Shown piece after piece: positions 49,438 through 62,600 of a stretch of 64,000 nt of DNA. The notes under the pieces are model-generated. The model made no database searches. It worked only from the letters and a program-made list of their open reading frames with translations, and was not told where the DNA came from. Both the position numbers and the translations under genes were made by a program. The DNA lies in NCBI RefSeq assembly GCF_026212465.1, contig NC_080049.1:3931362-3995361 (forward strand). The letters run 5' to 3'. Every line of letters begins with the position of its first letter. Positions within the stretch are counted from its first letter, which is position 1. Origin of the DNA: Amaranthus tricolor. Lineage: Eukaryota; Streptophyta; Magnoliopsida; Caryophyllales; Amaranthaceae.

Positions 49438-51604
49438 TTGCAACTTTTGCGCATAAACTTGCTCAAACTTGGTCTGTTTTGCACGAAACTTTGCACACAA
49501 CACTATTTGGTATATATTATTGTGTTGAAGTGGTTAGAATTAAAAATCTTAGTCATATGCAATAAATTATGTGTTACGCTGCGATTTTATGCGTTTTTAA
49601 GCGTTTTTGACACTTTTGCGCATAAAGTAGCTTAAACTTGGTTTCTTTTGCACGGAGCTTGGCAAAGAACACTATTTGGTATATATTAATGTGTTAAAGT
49701 GGTTAGAATTTAAAATCATAGTCATATGCTAGAAATTATGTGTTAAGTCGCGATGTTATGCATTTTTAAGCGTTTTTGCCACTTTTGCACATAAAGTAAC
49801 TCAAACTTTGCTTGTTTTGAACGAAACTTGGTACAAAACACTATTTGGTGTATGTTATTGTGTTCAAGTGGTTGAAATTGAAAATCATAGTCATATGCTA
49901 GAAATTATGTGTTAAGTTGCGATTTTTAAGGGTTTTTAAGTGTTTTTGCCAATATTGCGCACAAAGTAGCTCAAACTTGGTTTGTTTTGCACGAAACTTA
50001 GCACACAACACTGTTTGGTATATATTATTATGTTGAAGTGCTTAGAATTGAAAATCATAGTCATATGCTATAAATTACGCGTTAAGCTTCTTTTTTATGC
50101 GTTTTTAAGCATTTTTGACATTTTTGCGTATAAAGTAGCTCAAACTTGGTTTGTTTTGCACGAAACTTGGCATAGAACACTATTTGGTATATATTACTGT
50201 GTTGAAGTGGTTAGAATTGAAAATCATAGTCATATGCTCGAAATTACGTGTTATGTTGCGATTTTATGCGTTTTTGCCACTTTTGCGCATAATGTAGCTC
50301 AAACATGGTTAGTTTTCCACGAAACTTGGCACACAACACTATTTGGTATATATTATTGTGTTGAAGCAGTTAGAATTGAAAATCATACTCATATGCTAGA
50401 AAATAAGTATTAAGTTGCGATTTTAGGAGTTTTTAAGCGTTTTTGCCACTTTTGCGCATAAAGTAGCTCAAACTTGGTTTGTTTTACACGAAACTTGGCA
50501 CACAACAATATTTGGTATATATGATTGTGTTGAAGTGGTTAAAATTTAAAATCATAGGCATATGCTAGAAATTACGAGTTAAGTTGCGATTTTATGTGTT
50601 TTTATGCGTTTTGCCACTTTTGCACTTTGTTTTGCACGAAACTTGCCACACAACTGTATTAGTTATATATTATTGTGTTGAAGTGGTTAGAATTCAAAAT
50701 CATAGTCATATGTTAGAAATTACGTGTTAAGTTGTGATTTTAAGGCTTTTTAAGCGTTTTTGCCACTTTTGCGCATAAAGTTGCTCAAATTTGGTTTGTT
50801 TTGCACGAAACTTTGCACACAACACTAGTTGGTATATATTACTGTGTGGAAGTTGTTAAAATTAAAAATCATAGTCATATGCAATAAATTACGTGTTAAG
50901 CTGTAATTTTATGCGTTTTTAAGCGTTTTTGACACTTTTGCGCATAAAGTAGCCTAAACTTGGTTTGTTTTGCACGAAACTTGGCATAGAACACTATTTA
51001 GTATATATTATTGTGTTAAAGTGGTTAGAATTGAAAATCATAGTCATATGCTAGAAATTACTTGTTAAGTGGCGATGTTATGCATTTTTAAGCGTTTTTG
51101 GCACTTTTGCACATAAAGTAACTCAAACTTGGTTTGTTTTCAGCGAAACTTGGTACACAACACTATTTGGTATATATTATTTGTTAAAATGCTTAGAATT
51201 GAAAATCATAGTGATATGCTAGAAATTACATGTTAAGTTGCGATTTTTTGCGTTTTTATGCCTTTTTGACACTTTCGCGCATAAAGTAGCTCAAACTTGG
51301 TTTGTTTTACAAGAAACTTGGCACACAACACTATTTGGTATATGTTATTGTGTTCAAGTGGTTAAAATTGAAAATCATAGTCATATGCTAGAAAATACGT
51401 GTTAAGTTGCGATTTTTAAGGGTTTTTAAGCGTTTATGCCACTTTTGCGCATAAAGTAGCTCAAACTTGGTTTGTGTTACACGAAACATGGCACACAACA
51501 ATATTTGGTATATATGATTGTGTTGAAGTGGTTAAAATTTAAAATCATAGGCATATGCTAGAAATTACGTGTTAAGTTGTGATTTTAAGGGTTTTTAAGC
51601 GTTT
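49438..51604 (+). repeat. Family C standard HOR unit (2,167 bp)
   Basis: Representative full 13-monomer unit. Units starting at 47273, 51605 and 53773 have the same composition. Private variants link this copy to the one starting at 55941 rather than to its direct neighbours. Confidence 0.85.
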
Positions 51605-54600
51605 TTGCAACTTTTGCGCATAAACTTGCTCAAACTTGGTCTGTTTTGCACGAAACTTTGCACACAACACTATTTGGTATATATTATTGTGTTGAAGTGG
51701 TTAGAATTAAAAATCTTAGTCATATGCAATAAATTATGTGTTACGCTGCGATTTTATGCGTTTTTAAGCGTTTTTGACACTTTTGCGCATAAAGTAGCTT
51801 AAACTTGGTTTCTTTTGCACGGAGCTTGGCAAAGAACACTATTTGGTATATATTAATGTGTTAAAGTGGTTAGAATTTAAAATCATAGTCATATGCTAGA
51901 AATTATGTGTTAAGTCGCGATGTTATGCATTTTTAAGCGTTTTTGCCACTTTTGCACATAAAGTAACTCAAACTTTGTTTGTTTTGAACGAAACTTGGTA
52001 CAAAACACTATTTGGTGTATGTTATTGTGTTCAAGTGGTTGAAATTGAAAATCATAGTCATATGCTAGAAATTATGTGTTAAGTTGCGATTTTTAAGGGT
52101 TTTTAAGTGTTTTTGCCAATATTGCGCACAAAGTAGCTCAAACTTGGTTTGTTTTGCACGAAACTTAGCACACAACACTGTTTGGTATATATTATTATGT
52201 TGAAGTGCTTAGAATTGAAAATCATAGTCATATGCTATAAATTACGCGTTAAGCTTCTTTTTTATGCGTTTTTAAGCATTTTTGACATTTTTGCGTATAA
52301 AGTAGCTCAAACTTGGTTTGTTTTGCACGAAACTTGGCATAGAACACTATTTGGTATATATTACTGTGTTGAAGTGGTTAGAATTGAAAATCACAGTCAT
52401 ATGCTCGAAATTACGTGTTATGTTGCGATTTTATGCGTTTTTGCCACTTTTGCGCATAATGTAGCTCAAACATGGTTAGTTTTCCACGAAACTTGGCACA
52501 CAACACTATTTGGTATATATTATTGTGTTGAAGCAGTTAGAATTGAAAATCATACTCATATGCTAGAAAATAAGTATTAAGTTGCGATTTTAGGAGTTTT
52601 TAAGCGTTTTTGCCACTTTTGCGCATAAAGTAGCTCAAACTTGGTTTGTTTTACACGAAACTTGGCACACAACAATATTTGGTATATATGATTGTGTTGA
52701 AGTGGTTAAAATTTAAAATCATAGGCATATGCTAGAAATTACGAGTTAAGTTGCGATTTTATGTGTTTTTATGCGTTTTGCCACTTTTGCACTTTGTTTT
52801 GCACGAAACTTGCCACACAACTGTATTAGTTATATATTATGGTGTTGAAGTGGTTAGAATTCAAAATCATAGTTATATGTTAGAAATTACGTGTTAAGTT
52901 GTGATTTTAAGGCTTTTTAAGCGTTTTTTGCCACTTTTGCGCATAAAGTTGCTCAAATTTGGTTTGTTTTGCACGAAACTTTGCACACAACACTAGTTGG
53001 TATATATTACTGTGTGGAAGTTGTTAAAATTAAAAATCATAGTCATATGCAATAAATTACGTGTTAAGCTGTAATTTTATGCGTTTTTAAGCGTTTTTGA
53101 CACTTTTGCGCATAAAGTAGCCTAAACTTGGTTTGTTTTGCACGAAACTTGGCATAGAACACTATTTAGTATATATTATTGTGTTAAAGTGGTTAGAATT
53201 GAAAATCATAGTCATATGCTAGAAATTACTTGTTAAGTGGCGATGTTATGCATTTTTAAGCGTTTTTGGCACTTTTGCACATAAAGTAACTCAAACTTGG
53301 TTTGTTTTCAGCGAAACTTGGTACACAACACTATTTGGTATATATTATTTGTTAAAATGCTTAGAATTGAAAATCATAGTGATATGCTAGAAATTACATG
53401 TTAAGTTGCGATTTTTTGCGTTTTTATGCCTTTTTGACACTTTCGCGCATAAAGTAGCTCAAACTTGGTTTGTTTTACAAGAAACTTGGCACACAACACT
53501 ATTTGGTATATGTTATTGTGTTCAAGTGGTTAAAATTGAAAATCATAGTCATATGCTAGAAAATACGTGTTAAGTTGCGATTTTAAAGGGTTTTTAAGCG
53601 TTTATGCCACTTTTGCGCATAAAGTAGCTCAAACTTGGTTTGTGTTACACGAAACATGGCACACAACAATATTTGGTATATATGATTGTGTTGAAGTGGT
53701 TAAAATTTAAAATCATAGGCATATGCTAGAAATTACGTGTTAAGTTGTGATTTTAAGGATTTTTAAGCGTTTTTGCCACTTTTGCGCATAAACTTGCTCA
53801 AACTTGGTGTGTTTTGCACGAAACTTTGCACACAACACTATTTGGTATATATTATTGTGTTGAAGTGGTTAGAATTAAAAATCTTAGTCATATGCAATAA
53901 ATTATGTGTTACGCTGCGATTTTATGCGTTTTTAAGCGTTTTTGACACTTTTGCGCATAAAGTAGCTTAAACTTGGTTTCTTTTGCACGGAGCTTGGCAA
54001 AGAACACTATTTGGTATATATTAATGTGTTAAAGTGGTTAGAATTTAAAATCATAGTCATATGCTAGAAATTATGTGTTAAGTCGCGATGTTATGCATTT
54101 TTAAGCGTTTTTGCCACTTTTGCACATAAAGTAACTCAAACTTTGTTTGTTTTGAACGAAACTTGGTACAAAACACTATTTGGTGTATGTTATTGTGTTC
54201 AAGTGGTTGAAATTGAAAATCATAGTCATATGCTAGAAATTATGTGTTAAGTTGCGATTTTTAAGGGTTTTTAAGTGTTTTTGCCAATGTTGCGCACAAA
54301 GTAGCTCAAACTTGGTTTGTTTTGCACGAAACTTAGCACACAATACTGTTTGGTATATATTATTATGTTGAAGTGCTTAGAATTGAAAATCATAGTCATA
54401 TGCTATAAATTACGCGTTAAGCTTCTTTTTTATGCGTTTTTAAGCATTTTTGACATTTTTGCGTATAAAGTAGCTCAAACTTGGTTTGTTTTGCACGAAA
54501 CTTGGCATAGAACACTATTTGGTATATATTACTGTGTTGAAGTGGTTAGAATTGAAAATCACAGTCATATGCTCGAAATTACGTGTTATGTTGCGATTTT

Positions 54601-56575
54601 ATGCGTTTTTGCCACTTTTGCGCATAATGTAGCTCAAACATGGTTAGTTTTCCACGAAACTTGGCACACAACACTATTTGGTATATATTATTGTGTTGAA
54701 GCAGTTAGAATTGAAAATCATACTCATATGCTAGAAAATAAGTATTAAGTTGCGATTTTAGGAGTTTTTAAGCGTTTTTGCCACTTTTGCGCATAAAGTA
54801 GCTCAAACTTGGTTTTTTTTACACGAAACTTGGCACACAACAATATTTGGTATATATGATTGTGTTGAAGTGGTTAAAATTTAAAATCATAGGCATATGC
54901 TAGAAATTACGAGTTAAGTTGCGATTTTATGTGTTTTTATGCGTTTTGCCACTTTTGCACTTTGTTTTGCACGAAACTTGCCACACAACTGTATTAGTTA
55001 TATATTATTGTGTTGAAGTGGTTAGAATTCAAAATCATAGTCATATGTTAGAAATTACGTGTTAAGTTGTGATTTTAAGGCTTTTTAAGCGTTTTTTGCC
55101 ACTTTTGCGCATAAAGTTGCTCAAATTTGGTTTGTTTTGCACGAAACTTTGCACACAACACTAGTTGGTATATATTACTGTGTGGAAGTTGTTAAAATTA
55201 AAAATCATAGTCATATGCAATAAATTACGTGTTAAGCTGTAATTTTATGCGTTTTTAAGCGTTTTTGACACTTTTGCGCATAAAGTAGCCTAAACTTGGT
55301 TTGTTTTGCACGAAACTTGGCATAGAACACTATTTAGTATATATTATTGTGTTAAAGTGGTTAGAATTGAAAATCATAGTCATATGCTAGAAATTACTTG
55401 TTAAGTGGCGATGTTATGCATTTTTAAGCGTTTTTGGCACTTTTGCACATAAAGTAACTCAAACTTGGTTTGTTTTCAGCGAAACTTGGTACACAACACT
55501 ATTTCGTATATATTATTTGTTAAAATGCTTAGAATTGAAAATCATAGTGATATGCTAGAAATTACATGTTAAGTTGCGATTTTTTGCGTTTTTATGCCTT
55601 TTTGACACTTTCGCGCATAAAGTAGCTCAAACTTGGTTTGTTTTACAAGAAACTTGGCACACAACACTATTTGGTATATGTTATTGTGTTCAAGTGGTTA
55701 AAATTGAAAATCATAGTCATATGCTAGAAAATACGTGTTAAGTTGCGATTTTTAAGGGTTTTTAAGCGTTTATGCCACTTTTGCGGATAAAGTAGCTCAA
55801 ACTTGGTTTGTGTTACACGAAACATGGCACACAACAATATTTGGTATATATGATTGTGTTGAAGTGGTTAAAATTTAAAATCATAGGCATATGCTAGAAA
55901 TTACGTGTTAAGTTGTGATTTTAAGGGTTTTTAAGCGTTTTTGCAACTTTTGCGCATAAACTTGCTCAAACTTGGTCTGTTTTGCACGAAACTTTGCACA
56001 CAACACTATTTGGTATATATTATTGTGTTGAAGTGGTTAGAATTAAAAATCTTAGTCATATGCAATAAATTATGTGTTACGCTGCGATTTTATGCGTTTT
56101 TAAGCGTTTTTGACACTTTTGCGCATAAAGTAGCTTAAACTTGGTTTCTTTTGCACGGAGCTTGGCAAAGAACACTATTTGGTATATATTAATGTGTTAA
56201 AGTGGTTAGAATTTAAAATCATAGTCATATGCTAGAAATTATGTGTTAAGTCGCGATGTTATGCATTTTTAAGCGTTTTTGCCACTTTTGCACATAAAGT
56301 AACTCAAACTTTGCTTGTTTTGAACGAAACTTGGTACAAAACACTATTTGGTGTATGTTATTGTGTTCAAGTGGTTGAAATTGAAAATCATAGTCATATG
56401 CTAGAAATTATGTGTTAAGTTGCGATTTTTAAGGGTTTTTAAGTGTTTTTGCCAATATTGCGCACAAAGTAGCTCAAACTTGGTTTGTTTTGCACGAAAC
56501 TTAGCACACAACACTGTTTGGTATATATTATTATGTTGAAGTGCTTAGAATTGAAAATCATAGTCATATGCTATA

Positions 56576-56675
56576 NNNNNNNNNNNNNNNNNNNNNNNNN
56601 NNNNNNNNNNNNNNNNNNNNNNNNNNNNNNNNNNNNNNNNNNNNNNNNNNNNNNNNNNNNNNNNNNNNNNNNNNN
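56576..56675. other. Assembly gap (100 N)
   Basis: Exactly 100 N. Sequence changes from family C to family D across it, so the real distance is unknown. Confidence 0.99.
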
Positions 56676-59600
56676 AAACAACATTATTTGGTATATATTA
56701 TTGTGTTGAAGTGGTTAAAATTGAAAATCATAGTCATATGCTAGAAATTACAAGTTATGTTGCGACGTTATTCATTTTTAAGCGTTTTTGCCACTTTTGC
56801 ACATAAAGTAACTCTAACTTGGTTTGTTTTGCACGAAACTTGGCACACAACACTATTTGGTATATATTATTGTGTTGAAGTGGTTAGAATTGAAAATCAT
56901 AGTCATATGTTAGAAATTACGTGTTAAGTTGCAATTTTAAGGGTTTTTAAGCGTTTTTGCCACTTTTGCGCATATAGTAGCTCAAACTTGGTTTGTTTTA
57001 CACGAAACTTGGCACACAACACTATTTGGTATATATTATTGTGTTGAAGTGGTTAGAATTGAAAATCATAGTCATATGCTAGAAATTGCGTGTTAAGTTG
57101 CGATTTTATGTGTTTTTGCCACTTTTGCGCATAAAGTAGCTAAAACTTGGTTTGTTTTACACGAAACTTGGCACAAATTACTATTTGGCATATATTATTG
57201 TGTTGAAGTGGTTAGAATTTAAAATCATAGTCATATGCTAGAAATTGCGTGTTAAGTTGCGATTTTATGTGTTTTTGCCACTTTTGCGCATAAAGTATCT
57301 CAAACTTGGTTTGTTTTGCACGAAACTTGGCACACAACACTATTTGGTATATGTTATTGTGTTGAAGTGGTTAGAATTGGAAATCATTGTGACATGCTAG
57401 AAATTACATTTCAAGTTGCGATTTTAAGGGTTTTTAAGTGTTTTTGCCACTTTTGCCAATAAAGTACCTCAAACTTGGTTTGTTTTGCACGAAATTTGGC
57501 ACACCACAATATTTGGTATACATTATTGTGTTGAAGTGGTTAGAATTGAAAATCATAGTCATATGCTAGAAATTACGTGTTATGTTGCGCTTTTAAGGGT
57601 TTTTTAGCGTTTTGGCACTTTTACGCATAAAGTAGCTCATACTAGGTTTGTTTTGCTTGAAATTTGGCACACAACACTATTTGGTATATATTATTGTGTT
57701 GAAGTGGTTAGAATTTAAAATCATAATCATATACTACAAAATACGTGTTCAGTTGCGATTTTACGGGTTTTTAAGTGTTTTTGCAACTGTTGCGTATAAA
57801 GTAGCTAAAACTTGGTTTGTTTTGCACAAAACTTGGTATACAACACTATTTGGTATATATTATTGTGTTGAAGTGGTTAGAATTGAAAATCATAGTCATA
57901 TGCTAGAAATTACGTGTTAAGTTGTGATGTTCTGCGTTTTTAAGTGTTTTTACCACTTTTGCACAAAAAGTAACTCAAACTTGGTTTGTTTTGCACGAAA
58001 CTTGGTACACAACACTAGTTTGTATATATTATTGTTTTAAAGTAGTTAGAATTGAAAATCATAGTAATATGCTAGAAATTGCATGTTAAGTTGCGATTTT
58101 ATGTGTTTTTAAGAATTTTTGCCACTTTTGCGCATAAAGTAGCTCAAACTTGGTTTGTTTTGCACAAAACTTGGATACAACACTATTTGGTATATATTAT
58201 TGTGTTGAAGTGGTTAGAATTGAAAATCATAGTCATATGCTAGAAATTACGTGTTAAGTTGCGATGTTCTGCGTTTTTTATGTGTTTTTACCACTTTTGC
58301 ACAAAAAGTAACTCAAACTTGGTTTGTTTTGCACGAAACTTGGTACACAACACTAGTTTGTATATATTATTGTTTTAAAGTAGTTAGAATTGAAAATCAT
58401 AGTAATATGCTAGAAGTGGCGTGTTAAGTTACGATTTTATGTGTTTTTAAGCGTTTTTGCCACTTTTGCGCATAAAGTAGCTCAAACTTGGTTTGTTTTG
58501 CACAAAACTTGGCACACAACACTATTTGGTATATGTTATTGTGTTGAAGTTGTTAGAATTGAAAATCATAGTCATATTCTAGTAATTACGTGTTAAGTTT
58601 TTATTTTAAGGGTTTTTAAGCATTTTATTCACTTTTGCACAAAAAGTAACTCAAACTGTGTTTATTTTGCACGAAACTTCGTACACAACACGAGTTTGTA
58701 TATATTATTGTTTTAAAGTAGTTAGAATAGAAAATCTTAGTAATATGCTAGAAATTGCGTGTTAAGTTGCGATTTGAAGGGTTTTTTAGCGTTTTGGCAC
58801 TTTTACGCATAAAGTAGCTCAAACTTGGTTTGTTTTGCTTGAAATTTGGCACACAACATTATTTGGGTATATATTATTGTGTTGAAGTAGTTAGAATTTA
58901 AAATCATAACAATGTGCTACAAAATACGTGTTCAGTTGCGATTTTACGGGTTTTTAAGTGTTTTTTGCCACTTTTGCGCATAAAGTAGCTAAAACTTGGT
59001 TTGTTTTGCACAAAACTTGGTATACAACACTATTTGGTATATATTATTGTGTTGAAGTGGTTAGAATTGAAAATCATAGTCATATGCTAGAAATTACGTG
59101 TTAAGTTGCGATGTTCTGCGTTTTTAAGTGTTTTTACCACTTTTGCACAAAAAGTAACTCAAACTTGGTTTGTTTTGCACGAAACTTGGTACACAACACT
59201 AGTTTGTATATATTATTGTGTTAAAGTAGTTAGAATTTAAAATCATAGTAATATGCCAGAAATTGCGTGTTAAGTTGCGATTTTATGTGTTTTTAAGCGT
59301 TTTTTGCCACTTTTGCGCATAAAGTAGCTCAAACTTGGTTTGTTTTGCACAAAACTTGGCACACAACACTATTTTGTATATGTTATTATGTTGAAGTTGT
59401 TAGAATTGAAAATCATAGTCATATGCTAGAAATTACGTGTTAAGTTTCGATTTTATGGGTTTTTTAAGCATTTTATTCACATTTGCACAAAAAGTAACTC
59501 AAACTGTGTTTATTTTGCACGAAACTTGGTACACAACACTAGTTTGTATATATTATTGTTTTAAAGTAGTTAGAATTGAAAATCTTAGTAATATGCTAGA

Positions 59601-62600
59601 AATTGCGTGTTAAGTTGCGATTTAAAGGGTTTTTTAGAGTTTTGGCACTTTTACGCATAAAGTAGCTCAAACTTGGTTTGTTTTGCTTGAAATTTGGCAC
59701 ACAACACTAATTTGTATATAATATTGTGTTGAAGTGGTTAGAATTTAAAATCATAACCATATGCTACAAAATACGTGTTCAGTTGCGATTTTACGGGTTT
59801 TTTAAGTGTTTTTGCCACTTTTGCGCATAAAGTAGCTAAAACTTGGTTTGTTTTGCACAAAACTTGGTATACAACACTATTTGGGTATATATTATTAGGT
59901 TGAAGTGGTTAGAATTGAAAATCATAGTCATATGCTAGAAATTACGTGTTAAGTTGCGATGTTCTGCGTTTTTAAGTGTTTTTACCACTTTTGCACAAAA
60001 AGTAACTCAAACTTGGTTTGTTTTGCACGAAACTTGGTACACAACACTAGTTTGTATATATTATTGTTTTAAAGTAGTTAGAATTGAAAATCATAGTAAT
60101 ATGCTAGAAATTACGTGTTCAGTTGCGATTTTATGTGTTTTTAAGCGTTTTTGCCACTTTTGCGCATAAAGTAGCTCAAACTTGGTTTGTTTTGCACAAA
60201 ACTTGGCACACAACACTATTTTGTATATGTTATTATGTTGAAGTTGTTAGAATTGAAAATCATAGTCATATGCTAGAAATTACGTGTTAAGTTTCGATTT
60301 TATGGGTTTTTAAGCATTTTATTCACATTTGCACAAAAAGTAACTCAAACTGTGTTTATTTTGCACGAAACTTGGTACTCAACACTAGTTTGTATATATT
60401 ATTGTTTTAAAGTAGTTAGAATTGAAAATCTTAGTAATATGCTAGAAATTGCGTGTTAAGTTGCGATTTAAAGGGTTTTTTAGCGTTTTGGCACTTTTAC
60501 GCATAAAGTAGCTCAAACTTGGTTTGTTTTGCTTGAAATTTGGCACACAACACTAATTTGTATATAATATTGTGTTGAAGTGGTTAGAATTTAAAATCAT
60601 AACCATATGCTACAAAATACGTGTTCAGTTGCGATTTTACGGGTTTTTAAGTGTTTTTGCCACTTTTGCGCATAAAGTAGCTAAAACTTGGTTTGTTTTG
60701 CACAAAACTTGGTATACAACACTATTTGGAATATATTATTGGGTTGAAGTGGTTAGAATTGAAAATCATAGTCATATGCTAGAAATTACGTGTTAAGTTG
60801 CGATGTTCTGCGTTTTTAAGTGTTTTTGCCACTTTTGCGCATAAAGTAGCTCAAACTTGGTTTTTTTTGCATGAAACTTGGCACACAACACAATTTGGTA
60901 TATATTATTGTATTGAAGTGGTTATAATTAAAAATCATAGTCATATGCTAGAAATTACGTGTTAAGTTGCGATTTTAAAAATTTTTAAGCGTTTTAGCCA
61001 CTTTTGCACGTAAAGTAGCTCAAACTTGGTTTGTTTTACACGAAACTTGGTACACAACAGTATTTGGTATATGTTATTGTGTTGAAGTGGTTAGAATTGG
61101 AAATCATAGTGATATGCTAGAAACTACGTGTTAAGTTGCGATTTTATGCGTTTTTGCCACTTTTGCGCATAGAGTAGCTCAAACTTGGTTTGTTTCGCAC
61201 GAAACTTGGCACAACAGTATTTGGTATATATTATTGTGTTGAAGTGGTTAGAATTGAAAATCATAGTCATATGCAAGAAATTACGTGTTAAGTTGCGATT
61301 TTTAAGGTTTTTAAGCGTTTTGGCCACTTTTGCGCATAAAGTAGCTCAAACTTGGTTTATTTTGCACGAAACTTGGCTCACAACACTATTTGCTATATGT
61401 TATTGTGTTGAAGTTGTTAAAATTGTAAATCATAGTCACATGCTACAAATTACGTGTTAAGTTTCGACTTTAAGGGTTTTTAAGCGTTTTTATCACTTTT
61501 GCGCATAAAGAAGCTCAAACTTGGTTTGTTTTGCACGAAACTTGGCAAACAACATTATATGGTATATATTATTGTGTTGAAGTGGTTAGAATTGAAAATC
61601 ATAGTCATATGCTAGAAATTACATATTAAGTTGCGACGTTATTGATTTTTAAGCGGTTTTGCCACTTTTGCACATAAAGTAACTATTACTTGGTTTGTTT
61701 TGCACGAAACTTGGCACACAACACTATTTGGTATATATTATTGTGTTGAAGTGGTTAGAATTTAAAATCATAGTCATATGTTAGAAATTACGTGTTCAGT
61801 TGCGATTTTAAGGGTTTTTTAAGCGTTTTTTCCACTTTTGCGCAAAAAGTAGCTCAAACTTGGTTTGTTTTACACGAAACTTGGCACACAACACTATTTG
61901 GTATATATTATTGTGTTGAAGTTGTTAGAATTGAAAATAATAGTCATATGCTAGAAATTGCGTGTTAAGTTGCGATTTTATGTGTTTTTGCCACTTTTGC
62001 GCATAAAGTAGCTCAAACTTGGTTTGTTTTACACGAAACTTGGCACACAACACTATTTGGTATATATTATTGTGTTGAAGTGGTTAGAATTGAAAATCAT
62101 AGTCATATGCTAGAAATTGCGTGTTAAGTTGCGATTTTATGTGTTTTTGCCACTTTTGCGCATAAAGTATGTCAAACTTGGTTTATTTTGCACGAAACTT
62201 GGCACACAACAATATTTGGTATACGTTATTGTGTTGAAGTGGTTAGAATTGGAAATCATAGTAATATGCTAGAAATTACGTTTCAAGTTGCGATTTTAAG
62301 GGTTTTTAAGCATTTTTGCCACTTTTACCCATAAAGTACCTCAAACTTGGTTTTTTTTGCACGAAATTTGGCACACCACACTATTTGGTATACATTATTG
62401 TGTTGAAGTGGTTAGAATTGAAAATCATAGTCATATGCTAGAAATTACGTGTTAAGTTGCGATTTTAAGGGTTTTTTAGCGTTTTGGCACTTTTACGCAT
62501 AAAGTAGCTCAAACTTGGTTTGTTTTGTTTGAAATTTGGCACACAATACTATTTGGTATATATTATTGTGTTGAAGTGGTTAGAATTTAAAATCATAATC

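Larger units (their letters stand above)
42430..56575 (+). repeat. Satellite array, HOR family C (13 monomers, 2.17 kb)
   Basis: A diagnostic monomer start recurs at 43422, 45419, 47273, 49438, 51605, 53773 and 55941, spaced 1997, 1854, 2165, 2167, 2168 and 2168 bp. The standard unit fits 11 monomers of about 169 bp plus one of about 158 and one of about 149. Standard copies differ at only a handful of positions, so this is the most homogeneous part of the window. The last copy is cut by the second N gap. Confidence 0.94.
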
